Below are positions 1 to 8,280 of a stretch of DNA of 33,503 nucleotides, one piece after another (position 1 is the stretch's first letter; each line of letters begins with the position of its first letter). Under the pieces are notes generated by a model. The model saw only the letters and a list, made by a program, of their open reading frames with translations. It did no database searches and was not told the origin of the DNA. Origin of the DNA: an uncultured Acidobacteriota bacterium (GTDB taxonomy: Bacteria > Acidobacteriota > Blastocatellia > RBC074); contig CAIOZW010000287.1 of assembly GCA_903862855.1 (NCBI GenBank), positions 1-33,503 of the forward strand. The letters are read 5' to 3'. Made by a program: the position numbers and the translations under genes.

Positions 1-753
1 GACGGCGTCTGTAACCAGGCTCTCGAGATCTTCTATCCAGTCATCAAATGTGCGACTCTCATCGACCTGGCGGTCAGTCTGGATATCCCAGTAGGTTGAC
101 TGAACCGTCTGATTGTTAAACAGATCAAGCTCGAGCCAGGATCCTGCCTCGAGCTTGCGTACCTTTCGATAGATCGTCTGCGGCGCAGGGATATACTGGT
201 AATGGAGATAGAGATCGAGGGCAACCTGGTCGATCTCGCGCGGCACGAGGCCACTTGCCATCAGTCCACCAAGCTCACTCGCAAAGGCAAAGTGTCGGTC
301 ATCCTGAAAATAGTAGAGAGGTTTGACCCCCAGTCGGTCGCGGGCGATGAAGATTCGACCTTGCTGCTGGTCGTAGATCGCAAAGGCAAACATGCCGTTG
401 AGCCGGTGGACCATCTCCCGTCCCCATCGACGGTACCCATGGATCAGCACTTCCGTGTCACTGCTGGTCCGAAAAACTGCACCAAACCGCTGCAGCTCGG
501 CCCGCACCTCCTGGAAATTGTAGATCTCTCCGTTAAAGACCACTACCAGTGAACCGGTCTCATCGGTCATTGGCTGATCTCCAGAAGCAAGATCGATAAT
601 CGCCAGTCGAAGATGGGCGAGACCAACCCGCGAATCGACCCAGAGCCCATTACCATCAGGTCCTCGATGGGCCATGGCTCCACTCATGGCAAGTAGTGTT
701 TCTCGACCACCTTCCCTGTTTAGATGACCTGCTATTCCGGCAAAACCACACAT
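1..753 (-). CDS. asnB: Asparagine synthase (glutamine-hydrolysing), N-terminal part, cut by window edge
   Basis: The first 251 codons are visible and the reading frame is still open at base 1, so the synthetase domain lies outside the window. The protein starts Met-Cys-Gly-Phe, which puts the N-terminal-nucleophile cysteine of class II glutamine amidotransferases at residue 2; this fixes the start at 753. Other hallmarks are HRGPDG (about residues 29-34), FNGEIYN, SDTEVL and RDRLGVKPLYY. The family transfers ammonia from glutamine to an aspartyl or other carboxylate using ATP in the cytoplasm. Copies in polysaccharide clusters often amidate sugars or belong to exosortase-type loci. The neighbours here (sugar acetyltransferase, methyltransferase, heptose genes) favour such a role over plain asparagine supply, but that is inference. 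An AAGGAG sequence lies about 15 bases upstream of the start. Confidence 0.93.
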   Translation of the reverse strand, partial: MCGFAGIAGHLNREGGRETLLAMSGAMAHRGPDGNGLWVDSRVGLAHLRLAIIDLASGDQPMTDETGSLVVVFNGEIYNFQEVRAELQRFGAVFRTSSDTEVLIHGYRRWGREMVHRLNGMFAFAIYDQQQGRIFIARDRLGVKPLYYFQDDRHFAFASELGGLMASGLVPREIDQVALDLYLHYQYIPAPQTIYRKVRKLEAGSWLELDLFNNQTVQSTYWDIQTDRQVDESRTFDDWIEDLESLVTDAV

Positions 754-847
754 CTCCCCGCAGATATCTCCTTTGCTTCACGGAGCAGATTCGTATCCTC
801 TCCGCTGCCTTTCCCTCAGGATATCAACAATCTGAGCCATTCAAGGT

Positions 848-873
848 GACATGATGAAATGGTTCATCGTGTC
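848..873 (-). terminator. Strong intergenic hairpin between methyltransferase and asnB
   Basis: GACATGATGAA and TTCATCGTGTC form an 11-bp stem around the 4-base loop ATGG. As plus-strand RNA it has one G-U pair; as minus-strand RNA that pair becomes C-A. No T-tract follows. It could terminate the upstream methyltransferase transcript, act as an operator for asnB, or be an RNA processing site. Confidence 0.35.
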
Positions 874-978
874 TGATCACGACTGACTCTCCAAATGATC
901 AATATTCGAGCGGCGTGGTCGAGCTGCCAGATAATACCGAACCAAATTGTCGGCAAGCATTGTTACAGAAAAGTCAGA

Positions 979-1884
979 TTATGCATCTGGCGCGTCCGAA
1001 GTAGCTCCTCGCCGCCCTCTGACAGTGATACCATATGGGTCTACCAGCGAATGGAGGATCTCCAGACCGGCCTCCTTGAACCACTCTTCAACCTCATCCC
1101 GTGTATGCCTTGAACAGAGCTGAGGGTGATACCAGTCATAATTGATGGCGAAGTTCTCCTCTTCGCTCAATTCCGGGTTCCAGAAACACTTGAGGAAAAA
1201 ATTGTAGATGAAACGTTGAAGATCATACTCGCCAGCCTCGATATCGAGCAGACGAACCTCAGGAATTTGCACTTTCAGTTTCAGCTCGGAGAGAACCCGC
1301 CCTAGCTCGGTAATCTGCTTCATCTCTTCAATCGCTTGCTCGTAGGCCATAGGTGAGATGGCGTCCCGGATCATATCATCAGCGAACTCGCGCAGCGGTG
1401 CCTTCTTTTTATAGACGTAAATTGCAATCTCACCACCATCCTCAAGCAGAGTGGTGAGATTGAGAAAGGCCCGCTTTGGATCGAGAGTATGATGCAGAAC
1501 TTCCTGGCAATATATGAGATCGAATCTTCCCAGACCTTGCAGGTCCCCGAGAAGATCGCCCTCATGAAACTCTGTTCTGGGATTACCTGCCAGATTCTGC
1601 CTGGCGACGTGTGCCGCAGCGAGATCGATGCCGACTATACGAGCAGTGGCAGGGGCGTATCGATCGAGAAGTGCCGTCACCCGGCCGTTACCACACCCGG
1701 CATCCAATATCCTACGTCTCCCAGAGAGCCACGCAGAAAAATTATCAACAGATGGAAAACCATTCCTGGTCAAGATCCAGTTGAAGATATCTGCCCCCTC
1801 ACGCAGTGTCTGCTCGAAGGCAAGGGTCTGATTCTGCTCCCATTTATCCTGAAAGCTTCTGAAAGTCTGGCTCTGTTCTGACAT
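979..1884 (-). CDS. Class I SAM-dependent methyltransferase
   Basis: This is a 301-residue soluble protein with a Rossmann methyltransferase core. Motif I, ILDAGCGNGRVTALL, lies near residues 60-74. It is followed by the acidic ribose-binding loop IVGIDLA, the motif FHEGDLLGDL, and FDLIYCQEVLHHTLDPKRAF, typical of the Methyltransf_11/25/UbiG-like group. The N-terminal 50 residues resemble a helical cap, and the C-terminal third (from about residue 190) is an extra segment rich in aromatic residues that probably binds substrate. The substrate cannot be read from the sequence; sugar or glycolipid methylation fits the surrounding polysaccharide genes. No convincing Shine-Dalgarno sequence precedes the ATG. 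Three 13-bp direct repeats lie immediately upstream. Confidence 0.8.
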   Translation of the reverse strand: MSEQSQTFRSFQDKWEQNQTLAFEQTLREGADIFNWILTRNGFPSVDNFSAWLSGRRRILDAGCGNGRVTALLDRYAPATARIVGIDLAAAHVARQNLAGNPRTEFHEGDLLGDLQGLGRFDLIYCQEVLHHTLDPKRAFLNLTTLLEDGGEIAIYVYKKKAPLREFADDMIRDAISPMAYEQAIEEMKQITELGRVLSELKLKVQIPEVRLLDIEAGEYDLQRFIYNFFLKCFWNPELSEEENFAINYDWYHPQLCSRHTRDEVEEWFKEAGLEILHSLVDPYGITVRGRRGATSDAPDA

Positions 1885-1892
1885 ATTTATGG

Positions 1893-1931
1893 TCCGAATT
1901 TCTAATCCGAATGTGCAGTCCGAAACATTTT
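1893..1931. repeat. Three phased 13-bp direct repeats upstream of the methyltransferase start
   Basis: TCCGAA occurs at 1893, 1906 and 1919, exactly 13 bp apart. On the minus strand the units read TTCGGAC/T followed by an AT-leaning spacer, and the last unit ends 8 bases before the methyltransferase ATG. Two TATACCG copies (1937-1943, the first inside the palindrome GGTATACC, and 1972-1978) lie just beyond. The arrangement suggests a protein-binding site, or a repeated 5'-leader element if transcription begins further upstream. Confidence 0.5.
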
Positions 1932-2006
1932 GGAGGTATACCGGATGGCTACGATAATGTGCAATTGAGGATATACCGAGTATATTTTACTTCAATATCT
2001 TTACTA

Positions 2007-2624
2007 TCAAGACACAGATAAAGCAAGATCCTCCGCCCAATCGAGACATCGAAGCATACCAGGCTCAACCTCACGGTAACGCCACCCGCTCTCCGGGCAG
2101 ATCATGACCCCTTCTGAGTCTGGGCTGGTCAGGCGGTGACCGTGCCGACTCACCCACCCGCGGCGCCGGGCTGGCACCCCAAGCATGAGAGCGTAATCTG
2201 GTACATCACCACGAACCACCGCACCAGCTCCGATGAGCGCATATCGACCGACCGTTGCTCCACAGACGATTGTCGCATTTGCTCCGATGCTTGCCCCACG
2301 TCGAACGAGGGTTCTGGTATAGAGGTGGCGGCGGTTGATCTGCGAGCGCGGATTGACAACATTGGTGAAGACACAGGAGGGCCCACAGAAGACATCATCC
2401 TCCAGTTCAACTCCCGTATAGACCGAGACATTGTTCTGGATCTTGACATTACTTCCGATCACCACGTCAGCAGCGATAAAGACATTCTGTCCAAGAATAC
2501 AACCCGCCCCAAGCCGTGCACCCGCTGAGACGTGGCAGAAGTGCCAGATCTTTGTTCCAGGTCCGATCTCTGCGGGCTCATCTACAATTGCCGTTTGGTG
2601 TGAGAACCATTGCCTCTCTGTCAT
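2007..2624 (-). CDS. wbpD: WbpD/WlbB-type sugar N-acetyltransferase (left-handed beta-helix)
   Basis: The 205-residue protein is built of hexapeptide repeats of the LbH acyltransferase fold. It reads very like WbpD/WlbB, the acetyl-CoA-dependent 3-N-acetyltransferases that make UDP-2,3-diacetamido-2,3-dideoxy-D-glucuronate for O-antigen. Recognisable stretches are [72 protein letters not shown] and [18 protein letters not shown]. About 45 C-terminal residues extend past the usual end and include a CP(x)SG-like stretch (ICPESGWRY), as in some family members. A GGAGGT about 7 bases upstream supports the start. The partner enzymes WbpA, WbpB and WbpE are not in the window, so the exact amino sugar is inferred. 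Confidence 0.88.
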   Translation of the reverse strand: MTERQWFSHQTAIVDEPAEIGPGTKIWHFCHVSAGARLGAGCILGQNVFIAADVVIGSNVKIQNNVSVYTGVELEDDVFCGPSCVFTNVVNPRSQINRRHLYTRTLVRRGASIGANATIVCGATVGRYALIGAGAVVRGDVPDYALMLGVPARRRGWVSRHGHRLTSPDSEGVMICPESGWRYREVEPGMLRCLDWAEDLALSVS

Positions 2625-2808
2625 TCAGGAAACCTCCGCAATAGACTATAAATGGTCTTGAAATCGAGTGATCAAAAGCAGATCAATCAGCAAACTGTTC
2701 ATCTGGCATCCATTAAACCAGGGCGAGTTTCCGGGGAATTGTGAAAATTATTCAACAATCGAACAATTATCAGCAGATTCAACCCGGTTTATGTTGCTGG
2801 CAAGAATA

Positions 2809-3429
2809 TCAACGCAGATGAACCCGGGGATCAGGAGGCTCAAAAAGGAGCCGCTCGACCATCCCACAGATCAGATGTTCGATGGCGAGATGAGTCTCCT
2901 GAATATGCATTGTCGAAGAATGGGGGACGCGAATAACCAGATCCGCAGTTACGCCCAGAAGTCCAGCCTGGCCGGTGAGAGCGATGGTTCGCAGTCCAAG
3001 GGGAGCGGCGGTTTCGAGCGCCCTGATGACATTGACCGACCCCCCGCTGGTCGTAATCCCCAGCAGAACGTCACCTGGTCTGCCCAGTGCCTCAACCTGC
3101 CGCGAGAAGACTCCATCAAAACCAAAATCGTTCGCATAGGCGGTGAGGATCGACGAATCGGTCGTCAGGGCGATTGCCGGCAATCCTGGCCGTGGATAAT
3201 CCTTGGTGAGCAGGCTGACCAGCTCGGCCGCGAGATGCTGGCAATCGGCGGCACTCCCGCCATTGCCACAGAGCAGCAGCTTTCCACCCTCACGAAATGA
3301 CGACGCAATCATTCTCGCTGCAGCGATAATCGTCTGACACTCCTGCTCGAAAGTCGCGAGCTTGACCGATGAACTTGTGCGAATGTGATCCTCGACAAAT
3401 CTTTCAAGAGAGACTGGCTGACCCGACAT
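2809..3429 (-). CDS. gmhA: Sedoheptulose-7-phosphate isomerase
   Basis: This 206-residue SIS-domain protein converts sedoheptulose 7-phosphate to D-glycero-D-manno-heptose 7-phosphate, the first step of ADP-heptose synthesis for LPS core. Visible family features are LLLCGNGGSAADCQHLAAEL (residues 51-70, with the catalytic-type His65 and Glu69), TTDSSILTAYANDFGFD, LLGITTSGGS (phosphate-binding Ser/Thr loop) and MHIQETHLAIEH (Gln177 and His185). The start at 3429 is chosen over an in-frame ATG 66 bases upstream because GGAGGG sits 5-6 bases before it and the length then matches the family. It overlaps the 3' end of gmhB by 26 bases, which implies translational coupling. Confidence 0.95.
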   Translation of the reverse strand: MSGQPVSLERFVEDHIRTSSSVKLATFEQECQTIIAAARMIASSFREGGKLLLCGNGGSAADCQHLAAELVSLLTKDYPRPGLPAIALTTDSSILTAYANDFGFDGVFSRQVEALGRPGDVLLGITTSGGSVNVIRALETAAPLGLRTIALTGQAGLLGVTADLVIRVPHSSTMHIQETHLAIEHLICGMVERLLFEPPDPRVHLR

Positions 3430-3997
3430 TTTGACCCTCCTCTGTGATGATTTGACCGATGATCCGGGCCGCTCCAAGCAGGTCATCAACGACATAGTCT
3501 GGACCAGGATGACATTCCTGCTCAGTGACCGTACCGTACCCGGTGCGGGTCAGAATCGTGACCGCTCCGATATTACGACCAAACTGGAGATCGGAGAGCT
3601 TGTCCCCGATCATAAAAGCGCTTTGCAGGTCAAAATCGTGCTCTCTTGCTGCCTGAGCCCCAAGTCCGGGGGCGGGCTTGCGACATTGGCAATTGTCCTC
3701 GGGGATGTGTGGACAGACATAGTATCCATCGAGGGTGACACCTGCGGCAAGAAGAAGATCATCGAGACGTGCATTGATCTTATCCAGGGTATGCGGATCA
3801 AAGTAGCCTCGTCCGATCCCTGACTGGTTGGTCACCACCAGCAGTCCCAATCCGGCGGCACTCATCATCCGCAGTCCAGCCGCCGCCCCGGGAAGAAGCT
3901 CAACCTGATGCGGATCGGCAAGATAGTGCTTTTCGACGATGATCGTTCCGTCACGATCAAGAATCGCAAAGCGGCGCGGCGTCTTCTTCTGCTTCAT
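3404..3997 (-). CDS. gmhB: D-glycero-D-manno-heptose-1,7-bisphosphate 7-phosphatase
   Basis: This 197-residue HAD-superfamily histidinol-phosphatase-like enzyme removes the 7-phosphate from heptose 1,7-bisphosphate in the ADP-heptose pathway. DRDGT at residues 14-18 supplies the nucleophile Asp14 and acid/base Asp16. TNQSGIGRGYF is the second HAD motif. Cys95, His97, Cys103 and Cys105 are the four zinc ligands characteristic of GmhB, followed by RKPAPG and MIGDKLSDL. It is first in the gmhB-gmhA unit and a plausible promoter lies 70-100 bases upstream. The kinase/adenylyltransferase HldE needed to complete the pathway is not in the window. Confidence 0.95.
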   Translation of the reverse strand: MKQKKTPRRFAILDRDGTIIVEKHYLADPHQVELLPGAAAGLRMMSAAGLGLLVVTNQSGIGRGYFDPHTLDKINARLDDLLLAAGVTLDGYYVCPHIPEDNCQCRKPAPGLGAQAAREHDFDLQSAFMIGDKLSDLQFGRNIGAVTILTRTGYGTVTEQECHPGPDYVVDDLLGAARIIGQIITEEGQNVGSASLS

Positions 3998-4636
3998 CCT
4001 GTCTCAAACCTCAACGATCAACCCTCTATTCATTGCAATTTCGACCGCCTTGTCGACGCAGCAATCTTCATTATCTGTGCCATCACCGAAGATTGTCCAG
4101 AAAAAAAGAACAACTGAGCGGATCTGCCTCGATCAGTGTGACGCCACCAGCTGAGGCGGCAGGGAAGCAGCACGACAATCAACTTGAATCGGCTCCCCGA
4201 CGCGGCGAAATTCAATCATTCTGAGCCAGCAGATGACCTGTGGAGAGATCGAATTCTGATAATTATCATCCCCGGGATGACTCACTTTTACCGATAAAAT
4301 ATGCTGTCTGTTCCAGCTGGCGACAGTTGGGTCGCTGGTTCTTTCCTGATTTGGCTCACTGACAATTCTCAATATTTGTATTGACCATCGAAAGTCTCGT
4401 ATATTACTTCTGAATTTTCGTTAATAGATGGAATTGTCAGCCAAGATTGAGCGCCCCAGTGCCGAGACTGAGGCTGGTTGACAGCCTGTGGGATAGCCCC
4501 TGAATCCTCTTGCCGATTTTCCATTTTATAGAGTCTGAATCTGTTTCCACCTCACTCCAGTGAGTGTGCCCTGCTTTTGGCCGGGTGTTCGATCAGACAG
4601 TAGAATCATCGCCGACTGACAACACGGTTTTTTGCC
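3998..4636. other. Divergent intergenic region without a convincing gene
   Basis: This stretch of 639 bases lies between divergent gmhB and the GT-C-like gene. Besides the gmhB promoter candidate it holds two touching palindromes at 4258-4279: GATAATTATC, then CATCCC and GGGATG around a single C. These could be an operator. A TTGACC (4381-4386) followed after 15 bases by TATTAC (4402-4407) is a weak plus-strand promoter candidate that would give a long leader for the gene at 4637. Short open frames here are not protein-like. Confidence 0.5.
4070..4099 (-). promoter_or_regulatory. Candidate sigma-70-type promoter for gmhB-gmhA
   Basis: On the minus strand, TGGACA (4094-4099) and GATAAT (4070-4075) each match the consensus at 5 of 6 bases and are separated by 18 bases. 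Transcription would begin near 4063, giving a leader of about 65 bases before gmhB. Confidence 0.4.
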
Positions 4637-6622
4637 ATGAAAATGCTGCAGACCATTTTCAATCTCGCCTTCCGGATCAGGAATTTGATCCCCGCCAAAG
4701 GTGCCCCAATATCTGACGCCCTTCTTCTGATCTATTCATTATTGCTTGGATCTGCTGTCTCAGCGGGAATCCTGAAGCTTCTTTTGATGACTGACCTATC
4801 ACCGGCACTGTTTGATAATTCAGCCAAGTCGCATCTCATTCTGATACTTGTTTGCGGACTGATACTTGTTTGGGGATTCCTGATTCGAGGGTTTGCAGGG
4901 CTGGCATTGACACTGTCGACAACGATCACGTTATTTCTGTTACCGTTGGTTGCGATATGGAACCATCACATCTTTGTACCTGGAATGACCTTTGGTGGGC
5001 TGCTGCCCTGGTCTGACGCCAATAGTTACTATCTTGATGCTTCGGCGCTGCTTGATGGATTTCCAATCGGATGGTCGGCACGACGCCCACTCTTCGTAGG
5101 GCTGCTGGCAAGCCTTCTCAAGCTGACCGGTTCGAACCTCTCTGCCTGCATGGTGATTCTGGTAGTTTTCAATGCGCTTGGCACTTTTTTTCTGGCGCGT
5201 GAAGTCAGTCAAACCCATTCGCCATTGTCAGGCGCCATTGTGACTGTATTGTCATTTTTATACTACGGGCACGTTGGGGGTGGTGGCAATGTGACGACTC
5301 TGACAGAGAACCTTGGGCTGGCGCTGGGTATGACGAGTATCGCCATCCTATATGCAGCGATCAGAACCCTTTCAAAACCGATGATGCTGGCGGGTATCTT
5401 TTTCCTAACACTCGCTCTTTGTGCGAGGGCCGGAACCTTTTTTGTCCTTCCTTGCATCATCCTTTCGAGTGGCCTGATCTTTAGAGATGATCAAAGATTT
5501 AATCGACGAATTTCTCTCTTGAGCACCGCCTCTTCCTTGTCTGGTTTTATCGCCAATTTCATCCTTACCAGGCTGATCAGTGAGCATCGCGATCAGGTTC
5601 CGTTTTCAAACTTTTCATATACACTTTATGGACTTGTTGTGGGGGGGAAAGGCTGGGCTCAGGTAATGACCGATTACCCGCTGGCTCGGGAGGGAGCCGA
5701 TATGTATCAACTGGCATTTGCCCACTTCAAAGAACATCCTGTCGACTTACTGGCTGGAATCTATAAAATGTGGGCTGAATTTATGCCGGGTCATCACTAC
5801 CACGCATACCAGTTTGTTGGAATAACAGGCTTTTATACCATCACTCAGTACATCCAGCCTGCCACATACATTCTGCTGCTCGGAGGGCTTGTCTGGTGCA
5901 TCGCCAATAGAAGAACTAATCATGCAAAGCTGTTATTATTCATCACATTTGGGTACTTCATTTCGATTCCCTTTGCTCCATCAATTGATGCCGGACTGAG
6001 AGTCTATGCAGCAACAATCGGCCTGCTCTTCATTCTTCCAGCCATCGGTGCGGCCTGGGTTGCAGTCTTTTTTAAACGATATCTGCATCCAATCCGGCGA
6101 CAGAAATTGCCGTTGGTCGACGAGCCAACAACCTCGGATTTTGCGCGATCACTCACGACTATCCAGCTTTTTGCCGCTTTGACAATGGTCATTCTGGCAA
6201 CGATTGCGCCGGTAATCATAAAATCAACCGGCTCCGTGCCACCACTACGGAGCATGAAATGTCAGGCAGGACAGGAACAAATCCATTTCAGATACAATCC
6301 GGGAAGTAGTATTATGATCGTGGATAATGGGGTTGCATCCAGAAAGTCACGCCTTCCATACATTGACCTGAAAGACATTCAAAATGAGGCCGCGCAGATG
6401 CAATTTAGTGGTGATCCTGGTGCATTCAGTAATAACAGGACTGTTTTAACCACTCATAATCTTACTGACCGATCTGCTCTGTGGGTAACCATGCCGACCC
6501 GTTTTGTCCCACTCAGCAACAGTCTTATCAGTGCATGTGGAAGATGGAGCGATGATAAAGTTGCCAGGTCGTGGGGGCTTTTCCATGTCGAGGAAGCAGT
6601 ATCATATGGCTCGATTCCTTAG
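4637..6622 (+). CDS. Polytopic membrane protein, probable GT-C-fold glycosyltransferase
   Basis: The protein has 661 residues, of which about the first 520 form roughly ten or more hydrophobic helices; the last 130 or so are soluble, starting after a final helix near residues 515-535. I do not recognise a precise family. The architecture is that of GT-C enzymes (ArnT/PMT/EpsG-like), which transfer sugars from polyprenyl phosphates outside the inner membrane. In support, the first large loop carries an acidic, aromatic motif LLPWSDANSYYLDASALLDG followed by ARRPLF, which resembles the catalytic Asp loop of GT-C proteins, and RAGTFF lies in a later segment. Next come a methyltransferase-GT2 fusion and a methyltransferase; a GT2 of that kind could supply the lipid-linked sugar. 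The start has no clear Shine-Dalgarno sequence. Base composition looks more AT-rich than the flanking genes. O-antigen ligase-like or unknown function remains possible. Confidence 0.6.
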   Translation: MKMLQTIFNLAFRIRNLIPAKGAPISDALLLIYSLLLGSAVSAGILKLLLMTDLSPALFDNSAKSHLILILVCGLILVWGFLIRGFAGLALTLSTTITLFLLPLVAIWNHHIFVPGMTFGGLLPWSDANSYYLDASALLDGFPIGWSARRPLFVGLLASLLKLTGSNLSACMVILVVFNALGTFFLAREVSQTHSPLSGAIVTVLSFLYYGHVGGGGNVTTLTENLGLALGMTSIAILYAAIRTLSKPMMLAGIFFLTLALCARAGTFFVLPCIILSSGLIFRDDQRFNRRISLLSTASSLSGFIANFILTRLISEHRDQVPFSNFSYTLYGLVVGGKGWAQVMTDYPLAREGADMYQLAFAHFKEHPVDLLAGIYKMWAEFMPGHHYHAYQFVGITGFYTITQYIQPATYILLLGGLVWCIANRRTNHAKLLLFITFGYFISIPFAPSIDAGLRVYAATIGLLFILPAIGAAWVAVFFKRYLHPIRRQKLPLVDEPTTSDFARSLTTIQLFAALTMVILATIAPVIIKSTGSVPPLRSMKCQAGQEQIHFRYNPGSSIMIVDNGVASRKSRLPYIDLKDIQNEAAQMQFSGDPGAFSNNRTVLTTHNLTDRSALWVTMPTRFVPLSNSLISACGRWSDDKVARSWGLFHVEEAVSYGSIP

Positions 6623-6657
6623 AGTTGAACCGATCTTCAAATGAAGCGATTGATCCA

Positions 6658-6687
6658 ATGCTTCTTGACACCCAAGGGTCAAGGCAT
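6658..6687 (+). terminator. Hairpin after the GT-C-like gene
   Basis: CTTGAC and GTCAAG form a 6-bp stem, extended by ATGC/GCAT across a 2-base bulge, about 35 bases after the stop codon. No T-tract follows, so this is a candidate only. Confidence 0.3.
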
Positions 6688-6834
6688 GATCTACGACGTA
6701 GTTGAAGTGATCATCCAGATTGTCCAAGTTTGTGGGGCGATACTGCGATGTAATTATGGCCAGACCGGGATCCATTTGACGCGCTTCAGTCAATTTTACC
6801 TGCTATCTGCATCATAGTGAGCCGTTGCGAAGAC

Positions 6835-8274
6835 ATGAGCACTGAAACAACTCCAAAAAGCATATTTCTCAAGAGCCGGAGCGAGCACTGGGAGAAGATA
6901 TCCCAACGTAGAGTTCGATCCATCGGGCGGTACTATCACGAGATGTTATCGAAAATCTACAGGTATATCATTCCCGCAGGCTCGAGTGTTCTGGAACTGG
7001 GATGTGGAAAGGGTGAACTGCTGGCAAGTCTCTCACCATCCAGAGGAGTCGGGATCGATTTCTCACCCTCCGCGATCGAGGCGGCAAACTCAGCCTATCC
7101 GCACCTCCTTTTCAAGGTGTGTAATGTGGAGACGCTCAACATCTCCACGGAAGAGCCGGAAGAATTTGATTTCATCATCCTCTCCGATCTGGTCAATGAT
7201 CTCTGGGATATCCAGTCGACGCTGGAACAATTACTGAAATACTGTCATCCACGAACACGAATCATTCTCAACTTCTACAGCCACCTCTGGCAGGCGCCAC
7301 TTCGCCTGGCGAGACGGCTGGGCCTGGCGACACCGCTGCTGCGACAGAACTGGGTAACGGTTGAGGACGTTCGGCAGCTCTTTACTCTTTCTGGTTTTGA
7401 GACTCTGAAGAGTATGCCGGAGATACTTGTTCCCGTTGGGATTCCTGGAGCAAACCTGATCAACCGCTATCTGCCGAAGATCTTCCCATTTCGGTTTTTG
7501 GCAATGACAAATTTCGTGATCGGGTTGCCAGTCGATCTGGAGACCAATCGCACCCCTAGCTGTAGTGTCATTGTGGCGGCGCGTAATGAAGAGGGTCATA
7601 TTGAAGAACTCTTTCAGCGCACACCAGAGCTGGGACCGGGTGGAAGCGAGCTGATCTTTGTCGAGGGAAACTCGAAGGATGACACTTACGGGGAGATCGA
7701 GCGGGCGATGGCCCGTCATCCTGAGAGAAACTGCCGCCTCTACAAGCAGCCGGGCAAGGGCAAGGGTGATGCAGTGCGGACCGGTTTTTCAGCGGCAACT
7801 GGTGATATTCTGATGATCCTCGATGCCGACATGACTGTGCCCCCCGAGGACCTGCAGGTCTTCTACAAGGCGATCGCCAGCGGCAAGGGAGAGTTCATCA
7901 ACGGGGTGCGCCTTGTCTATCCGATGGAGGATAAGGCGATGCGTTTCTTCAATCTGCTGGGGAACAAATTCTTTGCCTTTGCCTTCACCTGGTTGCTGGG
8001 GCAGCAGATGCGGGATACGCTCTGTGGAACGAAGGTGATCTGGCGACGCGATTACGAGCGACTGGTCACGAATCGAAGTTATTTCGGGGATTTTGACCCA
8101 TTCGGTGATTTCGATCTGCTCTTTGGAGCCGCCAAGCTAAACCTGAAGATTACCGAGCTGCCGATCCGGTACCACACCCGTCAGTACGGCGAGACCAATA
8201 TCTCCCGGTGGAGCCATGGTCTGCTGCTGCTGCGGATGGTGATCTTTGCTGCCCGGCGAATCAAATTCTTTTAG
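6835..8274 (+). CDS. Fusion of SAM-dependent methyltransferase and family 2 glycosyltransferase
   Basis: The 479-residue protein has two complete enzymatic domains. The N-terminal half is a class I methyltransferase of MetW-like type: VLELGCGKGELLASL at about 52-66, then RGVGIDFSPSAIEAA and FDFIILSDLVNDLWD. The C-terminal half (from about residue 243) is a GT2 enzyme of dolichyl-phosphate-mannose-synthase type: CSVIVAARNEEGHIEELF, FVEGNSKDDT, KGKGDAVRTGF, the metal-binding DAD at 330-332, and the basic C-terminal segment PIRYHTRQYGETNISRW. GT2 enzymes of this type move a sugar from a nucleotide to polyprenyl phosphate. ATG at 6835 is preferred to a GTG at 6817 because GCGAAG precedes it, though neither has a strong ribosome site. 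The next gene follows after 6 bases. The methyl acceptor is unknown. Confidence 0.85.
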   Translation: MSTETTPKSIFLKSRSEHWEKISQRRVRSIGRYYHEMLSKIYRYIIPAGSSVLELGCGKGELLASLSPSRGVGIDFSPSAIEAANSAYPHLLFKVCNVETLNISTEEPEEFDFIILSDLVNDLWDIQSTLEQLLKYCHPRTRIILNFYSHLWQAPLRLARRLGLATPLLRQNWVTVEDVRQLFTLSGFETLKSMPEILVPVGIPGANLINRYLPKIFPFRFLAMTNFVIGLPVDLETNRTPSCSVIVAARNEEGHIEELFQRTPELGPGGSELIFVEGNSKDDTYGEIERAMARHPERNCRLYKQPGKGKGDAVRTGFSAATGDILMILDADMTVPPEDLQVFYKAIASGKGEFINGVRLVYPMEDKAMRFFNLLGNKFFAFAFTWLLGQQMRDTLCGTKVIWRRDYERLVTNRSYFGDFDPFGDFDLLFGAAKLNLKITELPIRYHTRQYGETNISRWSHGLLLLRMVIFAARRIKFF

Positions 8275-8280
8275 AAAATC

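Noticed and set aside
2668-3300. Long plus-strand open frame opposite gmhA
   Set aside because: It lies antisense to a well-supported gene, has low-complexity polar composition and no recognisable motif or ribosome site.
4381-4407. TTGACC-N15-TATTAC as the promoter of the GT-C-like gene
   Set aside because: The spacer is short and the leader would be about 220 bases; it is mentioned only as a weak candidate.
6602-6793. 63-residue minus-strand open frame between the GT-C-like gene and the fusion gene
   Set aside because: It looks somewhat protein-like but overlaps the end of the plus-strand gene, lacks a ribosome site and matches nothing I recognise.
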